64,000 nt of DNA from Bacteroidota bacterium (GTDB lineage: Bacteria > Bacteroidota > Bacteroidia > Chitinophagales > Saprospiraceae). The stretch lies in NCBI GenBank assembly GCA_024642665.1, contig JAHEAR010000004.1, positions 103,691 through 167,690 of the forward strand. The letters run 5' to 3'. The notes under the pieces were generated by a model. It did not search any database and was not told the origin of the DNA. It was given only the letters and a program-made list of their open reading frames with translations. The position numbers and the translations under genes were made by a program. Positions 26,002 to 36,697 of the stretch are shown in pieces. Position 1 is the first letter of the stretch, and each line of letters begins with the position of its first letter.

Positions 26002-29000
26002 ATGAGAATCTCATACTTGGCATTAATCATTTTTATTGGGGGAATTTTCCCATGTACTTCATTATATGGCCAATGTGAGGATTTTATGATCAGCATAACT
26101 TCTGACCCTCCTCCACCCTTTAACTTATGTCCCGGAGAAACCATATTGTTAACCGCCATTGTTAGTGGCGGTACAGGCCCATATACTTATTTATGGGGCG
26201 ATGGAGCCACTACCCCAACCACTATTGTCACTCCCCCTTATAATGGCGGTTTCTCTTTAATGGTATCGGATGCTGCTGGTTGTGTGGCCTTTGAGTCGAT
26301 CCATATCAAAGCTGATTTTTGGACAGTGGATATTTTCTTTGTAAATACAACCTATTGTTTGGGCGATTCAATGCCTTTGTATGCCTATCCGGATTTTCCG
26401 CCGGGCACGACTTTTCTTTGGTCGACCGGGGATACAACCACTTCCATTTTTATAACCACCTCAGGTACCTATTCTCTTACTGCAACCGATCCGGAAGGGG
26501 ACTGCACCGGATCGATTACAGAATTTATCGAAATGTTTTTCTTCCCTCAGCCAGACCCGGATATTTTGGGTCCCACTGCATTGTGCCCTGGCCAAAATGC
26601 CACCCTTACTGCGCAGGGTGCCCCGGATGACATTTATATCTGGAGTACAGGAGAAGAAACGTCTTCAATTACTATATCCGCACCAGGCACATTTTGGGTT
26701 ACCGTAACAAATTCCTTCGGGTGTTTCGGTATAGATTCCTTAGAGGTGCTCCCAGGCACGGAACCTCCCATTATTTCGGCACCCTCCATTTTATGCAATG
26801 GCCAAAACGGCACTATTGAAATCACCAATGCATCCTCCTATTCTGATTTCCTATGGAGCACCGGGGAAACCACATCCAGCATTGATATCTCTTCTCCCGG
26901 AACCTATTCCGTCACTGTCACCGCCAGCGGCGGGTGTACGGCTACCGCCTCTGTGACGGTAGATTCCGGCACTTCAGCCATTGACATTACAGGTATCACC
27001 ATGCCATTAACTTCCTGTTCCAACCCTGATGGCAGCGTCAATATAACCGTGACCCCGCCCGGGTCGTATTCTTTTATATGGTCAAACGGCTCAAATACTG
27101 AAGACATCAACAACCTGCCTTCCGGCAGCTTCACCGTTACGGTTACAGATGCAGGTGGCTGTTCTTCAAGTTCAACTTATATTGTGGATTCCAATGTGGT
27201 GATTCCCGGTACTTCAGCCACCATCACGGCCACGTCCTGCGATTTAAATAATGGTGCCATTGATCTCAGTGTTGTTCCATCCGGTATGTACACTTTCCTT
27301 TGGTCCGGCGGAGAAACTACGGAAGACCTTTTGAACATACTGGCAGGCAGCTATTCAATCACCGTCACCTCCTCATCCAATGGTTGCACCGCATCAAGCA
27401 GCTTTACCGTTCCAAATAGTAATCCTCCCATCACTATCACTGGAAATACCACCCCCCTTACCTCCTGCACTGCCCCTAACGGAACTATTGACATTATGCC
27501 TGCTCCAGCCGGCACGTATACCTTTTTGTGGTCCAATGGAGCCACTACCGAAGACCTCACAAACCTTTCCGCCGGAAGCTATACCGTCACTGTATCGGCT
27601 GGCGGCAGTTGTACCCAAACCGGTACTTATATCGTTGCCAACAATACTTCCCCGCCCGTTCCTGCCGCCACGCCAACGCCCGACACTTGCAGTCTGAGTC
27701 ATGGTGTCATTGATCTCAATGTCATTCCCGCAGGTACCTATACTTTCATCTGGTCCAATGGCAGTACTACCGAAGATTTGACCGGTATTCCAGGCGGAAC
27801 CTATTCCGTAACCGTTACTTCTTCAGATGGATGCACCGCCATCACAAGCACTATTGTTGAAGACACACTAATCCCTTTAGCTATAACCGGTACCGCATTA
27901 CCAAATACTTCCTGCACAGGCCAAAATGGTTCTATTGACATCACCGTTAATCCTCCGGCCAATTATTCTTATGCCTGGTCCAATGGTGCCACCACAGAAG
28001 ACCTGGCAAACCTTCCCGCCGGCAGTTACACTGTCACCGTATCGGCAGGTGGAAGTTGTACGGCAAGCGCCACCTATAGCGTCGACAATACCCTTTCTCT
28101 TCCCATTCCTGTCGCTGCACCTACACCGGACACCTGTGGCCAGAGCCTTGGAGCCATTGATCTCAATGTCACACCGGTTGGTTCCTATACCTACCTCTGG
28201 TCAAATGGCAGTACTTCTGAAGATCTGAGCGCAATCCCTACCGGAAACTATTCCGTAACCGTTACTTCTCAGGATGGATGTACCGCCATCACAAGTACTT
28301 CTATCGAAGACCATTCAATTCCTCTGGCTATCACCGGAACCTCTTCGCCAAATACCTCATGCACTGCGCCTAACGGATTCATTGATATTTCGCTCTCTCC
28401 AGCAGGTACATATAGCTACATCTGGTCAAATGGAGCAACTACAGAAGACCTAAGCAATCTCCCTGCAGGTTCTTATTCCATAACAGCCATTTTAGGTTTC
28501 ACCTGCATGGCCGCTGATACTTTTTTTGTAGATAATGATTTTACCGTCATTCCCCTATCCGGAATTACCACACCTAATACCTCATGCAGCCAACCCAACG
28601 GAACCATTGACCTCACCGTCGGTATTCCAGGTTCTTTTACCTTTCTCTGGTCCAATGATCAGACCACTGAAGATATTCAACTATTAACCGGCGGTTTTTA
28701 TACCGTGACCGTGACCGGAGGTGACGGCTGTACCGCTACGTCTACTTTTGAAATCATCAATTCCAATTCTACTTTTTCCTTCTCCGGATTGGTTATTCCT
28801 AATACATCATGCATCATCCCCAATGGCAGCATAGATTTAACACTTACCCCTCCCGGGGCGTATACCTTTGCCTGGTCAACCGGTGCATCCTCCGAGGATT
28901 TGCAAAATCTATCTTTTGGCAATTATGAAGTTACCGTCACGGATAGTAATGATTGTGCTGTAGTGGCTTCCTTTGCCGTTGATGACCTTTTCTCCTTCCC

Positions 29001-31554
29001 CCAAATTGCGGCCCAGACCACTCCTTCTGTCTGCGAAAATAATAATGGCTCCATTGATATCACGGTTATTCCGGTCAACGGAAATACGTTCTCCTGGTCC
29101 AACGGGAGCACAGAGGAGGATCAGTTTAATCTTACCATTGGTGATTACATTGTAACAGTAACATCATCCTTTGGCTGTAGTAGCACTGATACCTTTAGTA
29201 TTGTAAACCAAAATTCAAATATTACTATTTCAGCAGTTACATTACCGAATACCTCCTGCTCCTCCCCGAATGGCTTGATTGATATCACAATAACCCCAGC
29301 CGGAACATATACTTTTCTTTGGTCAAACGGTGAATCAACCGAAGATCTTCAATTTCTTTCTTCAGGAACATATGAAGTGACCGTTACTGATCTATTGAAT
29401 TGTAGTATGACATCGATTTTTACAATTGAAAGCACAAATACTTTGCCTGAGATCAACGCTGTGATTACACCACCCAATTGTGAGGCAATGGATGGTTCCA
29501 TAGATATCAATATTTCACCTATTGGCCTATATAGTATCTTATGGGGGGATGGAAGTACAAATGAAGATTTAATTAATATTGGGGCAGGGGTTTATACTGT
29601 CATGGTGACCGACACTAACAATTGCAAGGCCAGCGATACATTTTTGGTATTTAGCCAGAACAATAGCTTTTCTGTTATGAGCACTACCATGCCCAATACT
29701 TCCTGTGTTTTTCCTAACGGGTCAGTAGACCTGACTATCATCCCATTCGGATTATATACTTTCTCATGGTCCAACGGAATTTTATCTGAAGACTTGACAA
29801 TGGTCAGTAGTGGGAGTTATTCTGTTACTGTGACAGACGCTTCACTATGCTCATCAATTCTATTGATTATTGTTAGTGATAGTCTTCCTATAATTACAAG
29901 CAACGCAATAATTTCTCCTTCTACATGCGAAGGCAGTAACGGTAGTATCGATCTATCTGTTTCACCATCTTTGGGAAACAGTTATCTTTGGTCTGATAGT
30001 GCGACTACAGAGGACAGGGCAAATCTTGATCAAGGCGACTATATTATTACCATCACCACGGAAAGCGGATGCACCTTGGTTGATACTTTTACAGTACCGA
30101 ATTTAGGGTCACCTCCTGTTTTAACTGCCAATATCAATGACAATACTAATTGTCTCTCACCAAATGGTGCTATTGATCTCTTCATTTCTCCGGCAGGTTT
30201 ATATACTTTTTTTTGGTCAAATGGCATGTCCTCTGAAGACCTTCCTGATCTTTCGCAAGGTAATTATATGGTAACTGTAACAGATATTAATGGTTGCTCC
30301 TCAACTGGAAATTTTATCATTAATAACATGGCGATCATTCCCAGCATCAGCTCAGTGATTTCGCCTTCAGTATGTGGCGATTCAAATGGTGCTATTGACA
30401 TTACAGTAAACCCTAATGGATCATACCAATTCGCCTGGTCGGGTGGAGAAATAACCGAAGATATTTATAATTTAAAAGCGGGAACCTATTTGATTACCGT
30501 AACGGGAAGTAACGGTTGTAGTGCCAATACATCTTTTACGGTTCCGAATACGGCCACGAATTTTTCAATAAATGCAGCGCTGACAAATAATACCTCCTGT
30601 GACTTTTTTAATGGCGCTATCAATCTTACCGTATCACCTTCGGGCATTTATACTTTTCAATGGTCTAATGGCGCTGGAACAGAGGATCTATTTAATCTTG
30701 AACCAGGGACTTATACCGTTACTGTCTCTGATTCCTTTAATTGCTCTACATCCGATACATTTACCATCGCAGATGACGCCCAAAATTTGACGGTCGAATC
30801 GACTCTTTATCCAGCCAAATGCGGTGAACCCAACGGGAGTATTGATCTGATGATCACGCCTTCCAACAGTAATAATTACATTTGGTCTGACGGATCCACT
30901 TCTGAGGATTTGTTGAATATTTTTCCGGGCAATTACAGTATTACAATTACTAGCCAAACGGGCTGTATACAAATTTTAAGTTACCTCCTAACAGGAAGTG
31001 AAAACTTAAATATCACACTTGAAGCAGTTGCCTCTCAGGCAGGAAATGAATTTGTCAATATTCAGACAAAGGTCAATGTACCATTAAACGCTCTGGACAC
31101 AATTATTTGGCTCCCTGAAATATTGTTTGATTGCATAGGACAAATCTGTTTGGAGCAAACCATCAAAAGACCTAATCAACAAACCGAAATAAACGTCATT
31201 GCTATAGATACAAATGGATGTCTGGCGGAGGCAAGGCTAATACTGAAAGATATTATTAATCCGGCAGTGTTTATTCCCAATATTTTTACACCAAATGGTG
31301 ATGGCATTAATGACATTTTCACGTTGTATGGAAACAAAGACGTAGAACTAATACTAGAACTGCAGATATTTGATCGTTGGGGAAATCAAGTATTTATCGC
31401 TACTGAGTTTCCTCCTAATCAAGAAAATTATGGTTGGGATGGAACTTTCCGATATGACGAATTAAATCCGGCGGTATTTGTCTACTGGGCCCGAGTCAGG
31501 TTTAGGGATGGCTCTGAAGATTATTTCAAAGGCGATATCACTCTTGTAAAATAA
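26002..31554 (+). CDS. Giant SprB-like repeat adhesin with gliding-type (T9SS type B) C-terminus
   Basis: 1850 residues from the ATG at 26002 (a GTG at 25990 is in frame). A signal peptide (RISYLALIIFIGGIFPCTSLYGQ, in part) is followed by four PKD/Ig-like modules with WSTGE/T motifs, then 18 tandem modules of 74-75 residues with the core PNGSIDLTV, YTFLWSNG, TTEDL, GSYTVTVT and one or two cysteines each. It ends in a CHU_C gliding-type domain: FIPNIFTPNGDGINDIF, FDRWGNQVF and YGWDGTF. SprB repeats form mobile surface filaments in gliding Flavobacteria. Here secretion by T9SS and surface display are well supported, while motility is only possible. No partner gene lies next to it. Confidence 0.92.
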   Translation: MRISYLALIIFIGGIFPCTSLYGQCEDFMISITSDPPPPFNLCPGETILLTAIVSGGTGPYTYLWGDGATTPTTIVTPPYNGGFSLMVSDAAGCVAFESIHIKADFWTVDIFFVNTTYCLGDSMPLYAYPDFPPGTTFLWSTGDTTTSIFITTSGTYSLTATDPEGDCTGSITEFIEMFFFPQPDPDILGPTALCPGQNATLTAQGAPDDIYIWSTGEETSSITISAPGTFWVTVTNSFGCFGIDSLEVLPGTEPPIISAPSILCNGQNGTIEITNASSYSDFLWSTGETTSSIDISSPGTYSVTVTASGGCTATASVTVDSGTSAIDITGITMPLTSCSNPDGSVNITVTPPGSYSFIWSNGSNTEDINNLPSGSFTVTVTDAGGCSSSSTYIVDSNVVIPGTSATITATSCDLNNGAIDLSVVPSGMYTFLWSGGETTEDLLNILAGSYSITVTSSSNGCTASSSFTVPNSNPPITITGNTTPLTSCTAPNGTIDIMPAPAGTYTFLWSNGATTEDLTNLSAGSYTVTVSAGGSCTQTGTYIVANNTSPPVPAATPTPDTCSLSHGVIDLNVIPAGTYTFIWSNGSTTEDLTGIPGGTYSVTVTSSDGCTAITSTIVEDTLIPLAITGTALPNTSCTGQNGSIDITVNPPANYSYAWSNGATTEDLANLPAGSYTVTVSAGGSCTASATYSVDNTLSLPIPVAAPTPDTCGQSLGAIDLNVTPVGSYTYLWSNGSTSEDLSAIPTGNYSVTVTSQDGCTAITSTSIEDHSIPLAITGTSSPNTSCTAPNGFIDISLSPAGTYSYIWSNGATTEDLSNLPAGSYSITAILGFTCMAADTFFVDNDFTVIPLSGITTPNTSCSQPNGTIDLTVGIPGSFTFLWSNDQTTEDIQLLTGGFYTVTVTGGDGCTATSTFEIINSNSTFSFSGLVIPNTSCIIPNGSIDLTLTPPGAYTFAWSTGASSEDLQNLSFGNYEVTVTDSNDCAVVASFAVDDLFSFPQIAAQTTPSVCENNNGSIDITVIPVNGNTFSWSNGSTEEDQFNLTIGDYIVTVTSSFGCSSTDTFSIVNQNSNITISAVTLPNTSCSSPNGLIDITITPAGTYTFLWSNGESTEDLQFLSSGTYEVTVTDLLNCSMTSIFTIESTNTLPEINAVITPPNCEAMDGSIDINISPIGLYSILWGDGSTNEDLINIGAGVYTVMVTDTNNCKASDTFLVFSQNNSFSVMSTTMPNTSCVFPNGSVDLTIIPFGLYTFSWSNGILSEDLTMVSSGSYSVTVTDASLCSSILLIIVSDSLPIITSNAIISPSTCEGSNGSIDLSVSPSLGNSYLWSDSATTEDRANLDQGDYIITITTESGCTLVDTFTVPNLGSPPVLTANINDNTNCLSPNGAIDLFISPAGLYTFFWSNGMSSEDLPDLSQGNYMVTVTDINGCSSTGNFIINNMAIIPSISSVISPSVCGDSNGAIDITVNPNGSYQFAWSGGEITEDIYNLKAGTYLITVTGSNGCSANTSFTVPNTATNFSINAALTNNTSCDFFNGAINLTVSPSGIYTFQWSNGAGTEDLFNLEPGTYTVTVSDSFNCSTSDTFTIADDAQNLTVESTLYPAKCGEPNGSIDLMITPSNSNNYIWSDGSTSEDLLNIFPGNYSITITSQTGCIQILSYLLTGSENLNITLEAVASQAGNEFVNIQTKVNVPLNALDTIIWLPEILFDCIGQICLEQTIKRPNQQTEINVIAIDTNGCLAEARLILKDIINPAVFIPNIFTPNGDGINDIFTLYGNKDVELILELQIFDRWGNQVFIATEFPPNQENYGWDGTFRYDELNPAVFVYWARVRFRDGSEDYFKGDITLVK
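27019..31012 (+). repeat. 18-module tandem array inside the adhesin gene, dimeric higher-order period
   Basis: Modules of about 222 bp run without interruption. They alternate in how they end: PNTSC-type in one, PDTC/PSVC/PAKC-type in the next, so the true unit for much of the array is a 149-residue dimer. Direct check: accgttactt-containing segments at 27811 and 28258 are 447 bp apart and align well on both sides. The left half is more uniform and GC-richer than the right half by eye. Confidence 0.85.
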
Positions 31555-31650
31555 AATACTACTACTTATTGGCAAGAGCACTGGGAATATTAAATCATGT
31601 TTTGTCTACTCCCGAATAGAGATGGAGGAAACTGAGGCCAACAAATAGAA

Positions 31651-33312
31651 TTATCTGGCAAAAGCGATGGCTCGCTTTTCCCTGATCACCGTCACCTTCA
31701 CCTGTCCCGGATATTGCATTTCATCCTGGATTTTCTGTGAGATCATAAATGACAGATCATCGACAAAAGCATCCGATACTTTCTCACTTTCAACAATCAC
31801 GCGTAGTTCGCGGCCAGCTTGCAGGGCATATGCTTTCTGGACCCCTTCAAATCCCATCGCAAGATCTTCCAGATCCCCAATACGCTTGAGGTAGCTTTCC
31901 AAAATCTCGCGACGAGCGCCGGGTCGAGCACCACTGATGGCATCACACGCCTGAACAATTGGGGAGATAATATTGTCCATTTCAATCTCATCGTGGTGAG
32001 CTCCAACCGCATTGCAAACAAATGGGATCTCTCCGTGCTTCTGGCATATCTCCATCCCCAAGATAGCATGGGATAGTTCTGACTCTTCTTCCGTAACCTT
32101 TCCAATATCATGGAGAAGTCCGGCGCGCTTGGCGAGTTTGACTTGCTTTGGATTAAGACCAAGTTCTGCTGCCATCACGGCGCATAATTGGGCTGTTTCC
32201 AAACTGTGCTTCAGAAGATTCTGTCCATAGGATGATCGAAAGCGCATACGGCCCACCATCTTAACCAAATAAGGATTGAGTCCATGAATATCGAGGTCTA
32301 TCACTGCGCGCTCACCGATCTCTATAATCTGCTCATCCATTTGCTTTTTCACCTTCGCTACGACTTCTTCAATTCGTGCCGGGTGAATTCGTCCATCGGC
32401 GACCAATCGCTTCAATGAAATACGGCAGATCTCGCGGCGGATCGGATCAAAGCTTGAAATGACAATCGCCTCCGGAGTATCGTCCACGACGATCTCTGCA
32501 CCGGTAGCAGCTTCCAAAGCGCGAATATTACGCCCTTCCCTACCGATAATCTGTCCTTTGATATCATCCGATTCCAGGTTGAATACGGAAACGGTATTTT
32601 CGATCGTGTACTCTGCGCACATCCGTTGAATAGACTGGATCACGATCTTTTTGGCTTCGCGGGCTGCATTTGCCTTTGCGTTGGCAATAGCTTCTTTCTC
32701 AACGGCCATGGCTTCAGCTTCAGCTTTATTTCGAATGGTTTCGATCAACTGATCTTTGGCTTCAGTTTCGGTGAGCTTGCCAATGATCTCGAGTTCCTTG
32801 ATGATCTTCTCTGTGGATTGATCCAGTTCTTCCTTGCGTTTCGTAATCACCTTGATTTGTTTTTCAAGGTTTTCTTTGATGGCTTTAATCTCGGATTCTT
32901 TTACTTCGAGATTTTCTGTCTGGGTGATGAGTGACTCTTGTTTTGATTTCAGGGCATTCTCTTTATTCAATACTTCCACTTCACGGTCCTTTAACTCCAG
33001 TTTATGCTGAGCTTTTTCCGTATCAAACTGACTTCTGAGTTTATTGAATTTCTCTTTGGCCTCCTGAATTTTTCGATTTTTGATGGACTCGTGTTTTGCT
33101 TCTGCCTGAGCAAGCAGTTTTTCGGATTTCATTTCAGCTTCATCCGTTATGCGCTGTGCCGTGAGTCGGGCTTCTTTGACAGCAAGATCAGCTTTTTGGT
33201 TGCTCTCTTCGAGCAGTCGCTTCTTTCCTCCTTTGATGGCCATGGTAGCCAGCAGGTAACCAAGTACTAATCCTAACACACCCAGCCCTCCGGCTAATAT
33301 GAATTCGTTCAT
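31651..33312 (-). CDS. rny: Ribonuclease Y
   Basis: 553 residues. An N-terminal membrane anchor ([19 protein letters not shown]) is followed by a long charged coiled coil (about 30-220), a KH RNA-binding domain ([19 protein letters not shown]), an HD nuclease domain with LLHDIGKV and a C-terminal domain ending [10 protein letters not shown]. RNase Y initiates mRNA decay with its HD metal centre at the membrane. Length is slightly above the usual 520. It lies downstream of zapA in the same direction with a 77-bp gap. Confidence 0.96.
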   Translation of the reverse strand: MNEFILAGGLGVLGLVLGYLLATMAIKGGKKRLLEESNQKADLAVKEARLTAQRITDEAEMKSEKLLAQAEAKHESIKNRKIQEAKEKFNKLRSQFDTEKAQHKLELKDREVEVLNKENALKSKQESLITQTENLEVKESEIKAIKENLEKQIKVITKRKEELDQSTEKIIKELEIIGKLTETEAKDQLIETIRNKAEAEAMAVEKEAIANAKANAAREAKKIVIQSIQRMCAEYTIENTVSVFNLESDDIKGQIIGREGRNIRALEAATGAEIVVDDTPEAIVISSFDPIRREICRISLKRLVADGRIHPARIEEVVAKVKKQMDEQIIEIGERAVIDLDIHGLNPYLVKMVGRMRFRSSYGQNLLKHSLETAQLCAVMAAELGLNPKQVKLAKRAGLLHDIGKVTEEESELSHAILGMEICQKHGEIPFVCNAVGAHHDEIEMDNIISPIVQACDAISGARPGARREILESYLKRIGDLEDLAMGFEGVQKAYALQAGRELRVIVESEKVSDAFVDDLSFMISQKIQDEMQYPGQVKVTVIREKRAIAFAR

Positions 33313-33389
33313 TATTAAAAATTTAGGTCAACAAATATGGTTTGCCGGCCTCCTGCTGGAAAAATGGAAATTTAAGGAAAGACTGACCT

Positions 33390-33671
33390 TTAGGGTTGTG
33401 CTTCCAAAACCTGTAATTGGTTTTGGATATCAATCAATGTATTAAAGGTATCCTCGTCAACCAAACGGTCCTGTGCTTTATGAAAATCTACAGCGTAAGT
33501 GAGTAAAGCCATTAAAACACAGTCCTGCATATCTTTCTGAGGATAATCCGACTGGTATTTTTTGATTCGACTGTTAATTTCTTCTACTGCTTTATTCACA
33601 TGCACCACTTCTTCTTCTGATACTTTCAGTGGGATTATTTTACCGGCAATATTCGCTTCAATCCGATTCAT
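33390..33671 (-). CDS. zapA: Cell division protein ZapA
   Basis: 93 residues. The start NRIEANIAGKIIPLKVSEEE and the helical C-terminus (MALLTYAVDFHKAQDRL) match the ZapA family, which cross-links FtsZ filaments. It starts 3 bp after the stop of the upstream coiled-coil gene, so the pair is coupled. Confidence 0.88.
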   Translation of the reverse strand: MNRIEANIAGKIIPLKVSEEEVVHVNKAVEEINSRIKKYQSDYPQKDMQDCVLMALLTYAVDFHKAQDRLVDEDTFNTLIDIQNQLQVLEAQP

Positions 33672-33674
33672 ATC

Positions 33675-33986
33675 TTATTTGTTTGCCAATAAGGACTCTG
33701 CTTGTGGAATAATCTTCTCCACCTCTTTCATAATGCTTCTAATCTCCTTACGGGTTTCGGTTTTCCAGTGTGTAATTCCCTTGGTATCTTTTAAAGTTTC
33801 CTGACGTATGGTGTCGAGTCTTTTACTTAAAATTTCCTGTTTATTTAATGCCTCTTCCAGGCTATTGGCCAATAATTTATTTTCAGTTTCTAATTGTTTC
33901 TTTTCTTCTAATAAAGCTTTGAAATCCAGAACCATTCGATCCAGTCTTTCCCGTATATCTTCTATGACTTCATTAGGGTGATACAT
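33675..33986 (-). CDS. Small coiled-coil protein upstream of zapA
   Basis: 103 residues, almost entirely predicted helix and coiled coil (LEEKKQLETENKLLANSLEE), with no membrane segment. It matches no family I can name with confidence. Its position directly before zapA (3-bp gap) and its coiled-coil nature suggest a divisome accessory protein similar in role to ZapB, but that is inference. Confidence 0.7.
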   Translation of the reverse strand: MYHPNEVIEDIRERLDRMVLDFKALLEEKKQLETENKLLANSLEEALNKQEILSKRLDTIRQETLKDTKGITHWKTETRKEIRSIMKEVEKIIPQAESLLANK

Positions 33987-34160
33987 ATTCCGTTAAATAT
34001 AAGACGAAAGTAGGAAAAAGATAGATATTCTTAAAAATCCATGTGTATCCTATTGACTGTCAATAGGTTTTAATTATTGTTATGACAGGAGCAGGAGATT
34101 TAGCAGTCAATATGGGCCATCAGGACTCGCGGAACCATATGCATGAAATGTGCGGTTGGG

Positions 34161-36605
34161 TTACCGTCGAATATCTGCCTTCACACTGACTTCAAGGGCT
34201 TTTTGCATCGAAATAAACCAGGTTTCAATCTCCTTTTCGGAAAGGGTTGCCTCTTTATTTTCTATGGTAAAGCGTAGGGCCACACTCATTTTGCCCGGAC
34301 CCAGATGATCTTCATTTTTGTAGATGTCAAAGACCTCTATTTTAGTCAGAATGTTTCCTCCTGCAGTGACCGCAGCTCTTTCTATAGCGTCATAGGTGGT
34401 CTCCTTATCCACCACAACGGCCAGATCGCGAACGACAGCAGGAAAACGATTGAGCTCATCATAGACCGTCACGGATCGACTGGCTAAAGCTATCAGGGCC
34501 TCCAGATTAAAATCCGCGATATAAACTTCCTGAGGCACATCAAAACGATCTGTAAGTGTTCCGTCAATTTTCCCAAAACGAAGAAAGGTAAGCGGACCTA
34601 CATGATAAGATAATCCATAGGCAAAACCCTTCTCATTCAGCATTGATTCGGTTTTCCATTTTTTCACACCAAGCCGCAATAGCAAAGCATGAACAACAGA
34701 TTTTAAAGTGAAAAAATCCACCACTCTTCCAACGCCACTCACCCAACTGGAGGAATGCTCCTGTCCGGTCATCGTGATCACAAGGTGCTCTGATTCTACC
34801 GGGATTTCATTCTCCTGCAGATAAGATTTACCAAACTCAAAAAGTCGGAGATTGTCCTGCTGACGATTCACATTTCTTCGGACGGTATCCATGGTAGGGA
34901 CTAGCATTTCCGGTCTCAGCAAGTTCTGCGATTCATTGGAGGTATTATGAATTGTGACCCACTGTTGACTATCAGCCCAGTCGAGGCCTTCATAATAGGA
35001 AGGTTGTGTCAGGGACATATTCATCGCCTCGAGAAAACCATTTGCGGCCAAAAACTGACCCATCAGTCTTCTCATTTTATGCGGAGCATTTCTAGGCTCA
35101 ATGGCTATTGAGGTATACATCCTCGCAGGCAGAGGAACGTTTGCAAAACCATAGACCCTGAGTACTTCTTCGATGACATCAATTTCTCTCAGCACATCTG
35201 ATTTGTTGGTCGGCACATCGACTTCCCATATTTTTTGATCGGTGGTTTTATAGGGCATATTTAATGCTTCCAGAACCTTTTCCAACTGATCCGGTGCAAA
35301 TGAAATACCTGTTTTCTGACTAAGTGTGTCTATCGAAAGATTGATGTGTTTTGGCTCTACCACTTCAGGATATAAATCGAAGACCTCTGACACCACGACT
35401 CCTTCCGCATGCGCAGCAATCAAATCGACTGCCCGAGCAAGAGCTTTTAGTGTAACGTTTGGATCTGATCCTTTTTCAAATCGTTTAGCCGCATCTGTCC
35501 GTAAGTTATGGCGCATACTGGAACGCCTGACAGAACCTGCATTAAAATGAGCGGCTTCCAGAAAGATTGTTGTTGTGGTATCGCTTACCCCGGAGGTCAG
35601 TCCTCCATAAACACCACCAATACACATCGGCGCACCCTTCGCATCACAAATCATCAGATCCTCTTCATGCAGTTTATATTCGAGTCCATCTAATGCAAGA
35701 AATGGTGTTTTGGCCGTAAGCGTTTGAACGATGATTTCATCTCCATTAATTTTATCTGCATCAAAAGCATGCAGGGGTTGACCCATTTCGTGTAGGACAA
35801 AATTGGTAATGTCCACCACGTTATTGATCGATTTAACACCAATCGCCTGAAGGCGTGTTTTGATCCAGTCCGGCGAAGGACCGATTTTGATATTTGACAT
35901 CAATACCCCTGAGTATCGGGGACAAGCCTCTTTATTTTTGACAGAAACCTTAAATGATCTGGTGGATGCAGGTTTATATATTTCCGTAATATTTGGCCAT
36001 GTAACCGGATGAAATACGTCTTCCTGTACGCTGAGAAAAGCTGCCAGATCGGCAGCAACACCCAGTACGGAAGTAGCATCTGATCGATTAGGGGTCAAGC
36101 CAATTTCATAAATCACATCTGAGGTGATTTGATAATAATCACTGGCAAGGGTTCCAGCTTTAATATCATCAGACAGCACCATGATTCCATCGTGGTTTGT
36201 GCCGAGCCCAAGTTCGTCTTCCGCGCAGATCATCCCTTCACTTTGTTGGCCGCGGATTTTAGATACTTTGATGGTAAAGTCTTTTCCATCTTTATCATAA
36301 AGCACTGTATTGGGCGTCGCTACCCAGACCGTTTGTCCAGCAGCTATATTATTTGCACCACAGACAATGGTAGAAAAAGATTCATTTCCTATATCTACGG
36401 TCGTCACAGAAAGTCTGTCCGCATCCGGATGTTTCTCACAAGTCAACACTTTTCCGGCGACGATGCCCTTAAGCCCACCCCTAATGGATTCCCATGTTTC
36501 CATAGTCTCCACTTCCAATCCAAGAGAAGTCAGGGCTTCACTGATTTGTTCGGGGGTCATATTGACCTTGAGGTAATCAAAAAGCCACAGTTGGGAAACG
36601 GTCAT
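34161..36605 (-). CDS. pheT: Phenylalanine-tRNA ligase beta subunit
   Basis: 814 residues. Domain order is normal: EMAP-like tRNA-binding domain (VAGKVLTCEKHPDADRLSV, KIRGQQSEGMICAEDELGLG in part), B3/B4 editing domain, B5 domain, catalytic-like core (FLEAMNMSLTQPSYY) and C-terminal FDX-ACB domain (LNRFPAVVRDLAVVVD). It pairs with PheS, whose gene is not in the window, to charge tRNA-Phe. A TATCTTTG box about 57 bp upstream is a likely promoter. Upstream of the coiled-coil/zapA/rny group with a 174-bp gap. Confidence 0.97.
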   Translation of the reverse strand: MTVSQLWLFDYLKVNMTPEQISEALTSLGLEVETMETWESIRGGLKGIVAGKVLTCEKHPDADRLSVTTVDIGNESFSTIVCGANNIAAGQTVWVATPNTVLYDKDGKDFTIKVSKIRGQQSEGMICAEDELGLGTNHDGIMVLSDDIKAGTLASDYYQITSDVIYEIGLTPNRSDATSVLGVAADLAAFLSVQEDVFHPVTWPNITEIYKPASTRSFKVSVKNKEACPRYSGVLMSNIKIGPSPDWIKTRLQAIGVKSINNVVDITNFVLHEMGQPLHAFDADKINGDEIIVQTLTAKTPFLALDGLEYKLHEEDLMICDAKGAPMCIGGVYGGLTSGVSDTTTTIFLEAAHFNAGSVRRSSMRHNLRTDAAKRFEKGSDPNVTLKALARAVDLIAAHAEGVVVSEVFDLYPEVVEPKHINLSIDTLSQKTGISFAPDQLEKVLEALNMPYKTTDQKIWEVDVPTNKSDVLREIDVIEEVLRVYGFANVPLPARMYTSIAIEPRNAPHKMRRLMGQFLAANGFLEAMNMSLTQPSYYEGLDWADSQQWVTIHNTSNESQNLLRPEMLVPTMDTVRRNVNRQQDNLRLFEFGKSYLQENEIPVESEHLVITMTGQEHSSSWVSGVGRVVDFFTLKSVVHALLLRLGVKKWKTESMLNEKGFAYGLSYHVGPLTFLRFGKIDGTLTDRFDVPQEVYIADFNLEALIALASRSVTVYDELNRFPAVVRDLAVVVDKETTYDAIERAAVTAGGNILTKIEVFDIYKNEDHLGPGKMSVALRFTIENKEATLSEKEIETWFISMQKALEVSVKADIRR

Positions 36606-36661
36606 TGATATTTCACTTTACGATGAATAGATGCTGTGTACCAAATCGGTATTCAGGCGAG

Positions 36662-36669
36662 CAAAGATA
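36662..36669 (-). promoter_or_regulatory. -7 promoter box for pheT
   Basis: The minus strand reads TATCTTTG, an exact TAnnTTTG match, giving a leader of roughly 50 nt before the pheT start at 36605. No TTTG at the -33 position was found. Confidence 0.5.
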
Positions 36670-36697
36670 ATTTATATTTAAAGGCTTCCTTTTTGAG

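Noticed and set aside
27394..27702. Antisense ORFs across the adhesin array
   Set aside because: Several ORFs recur at the module period with similar sequence, which is what a tandem repeat produces on its opposite strand.
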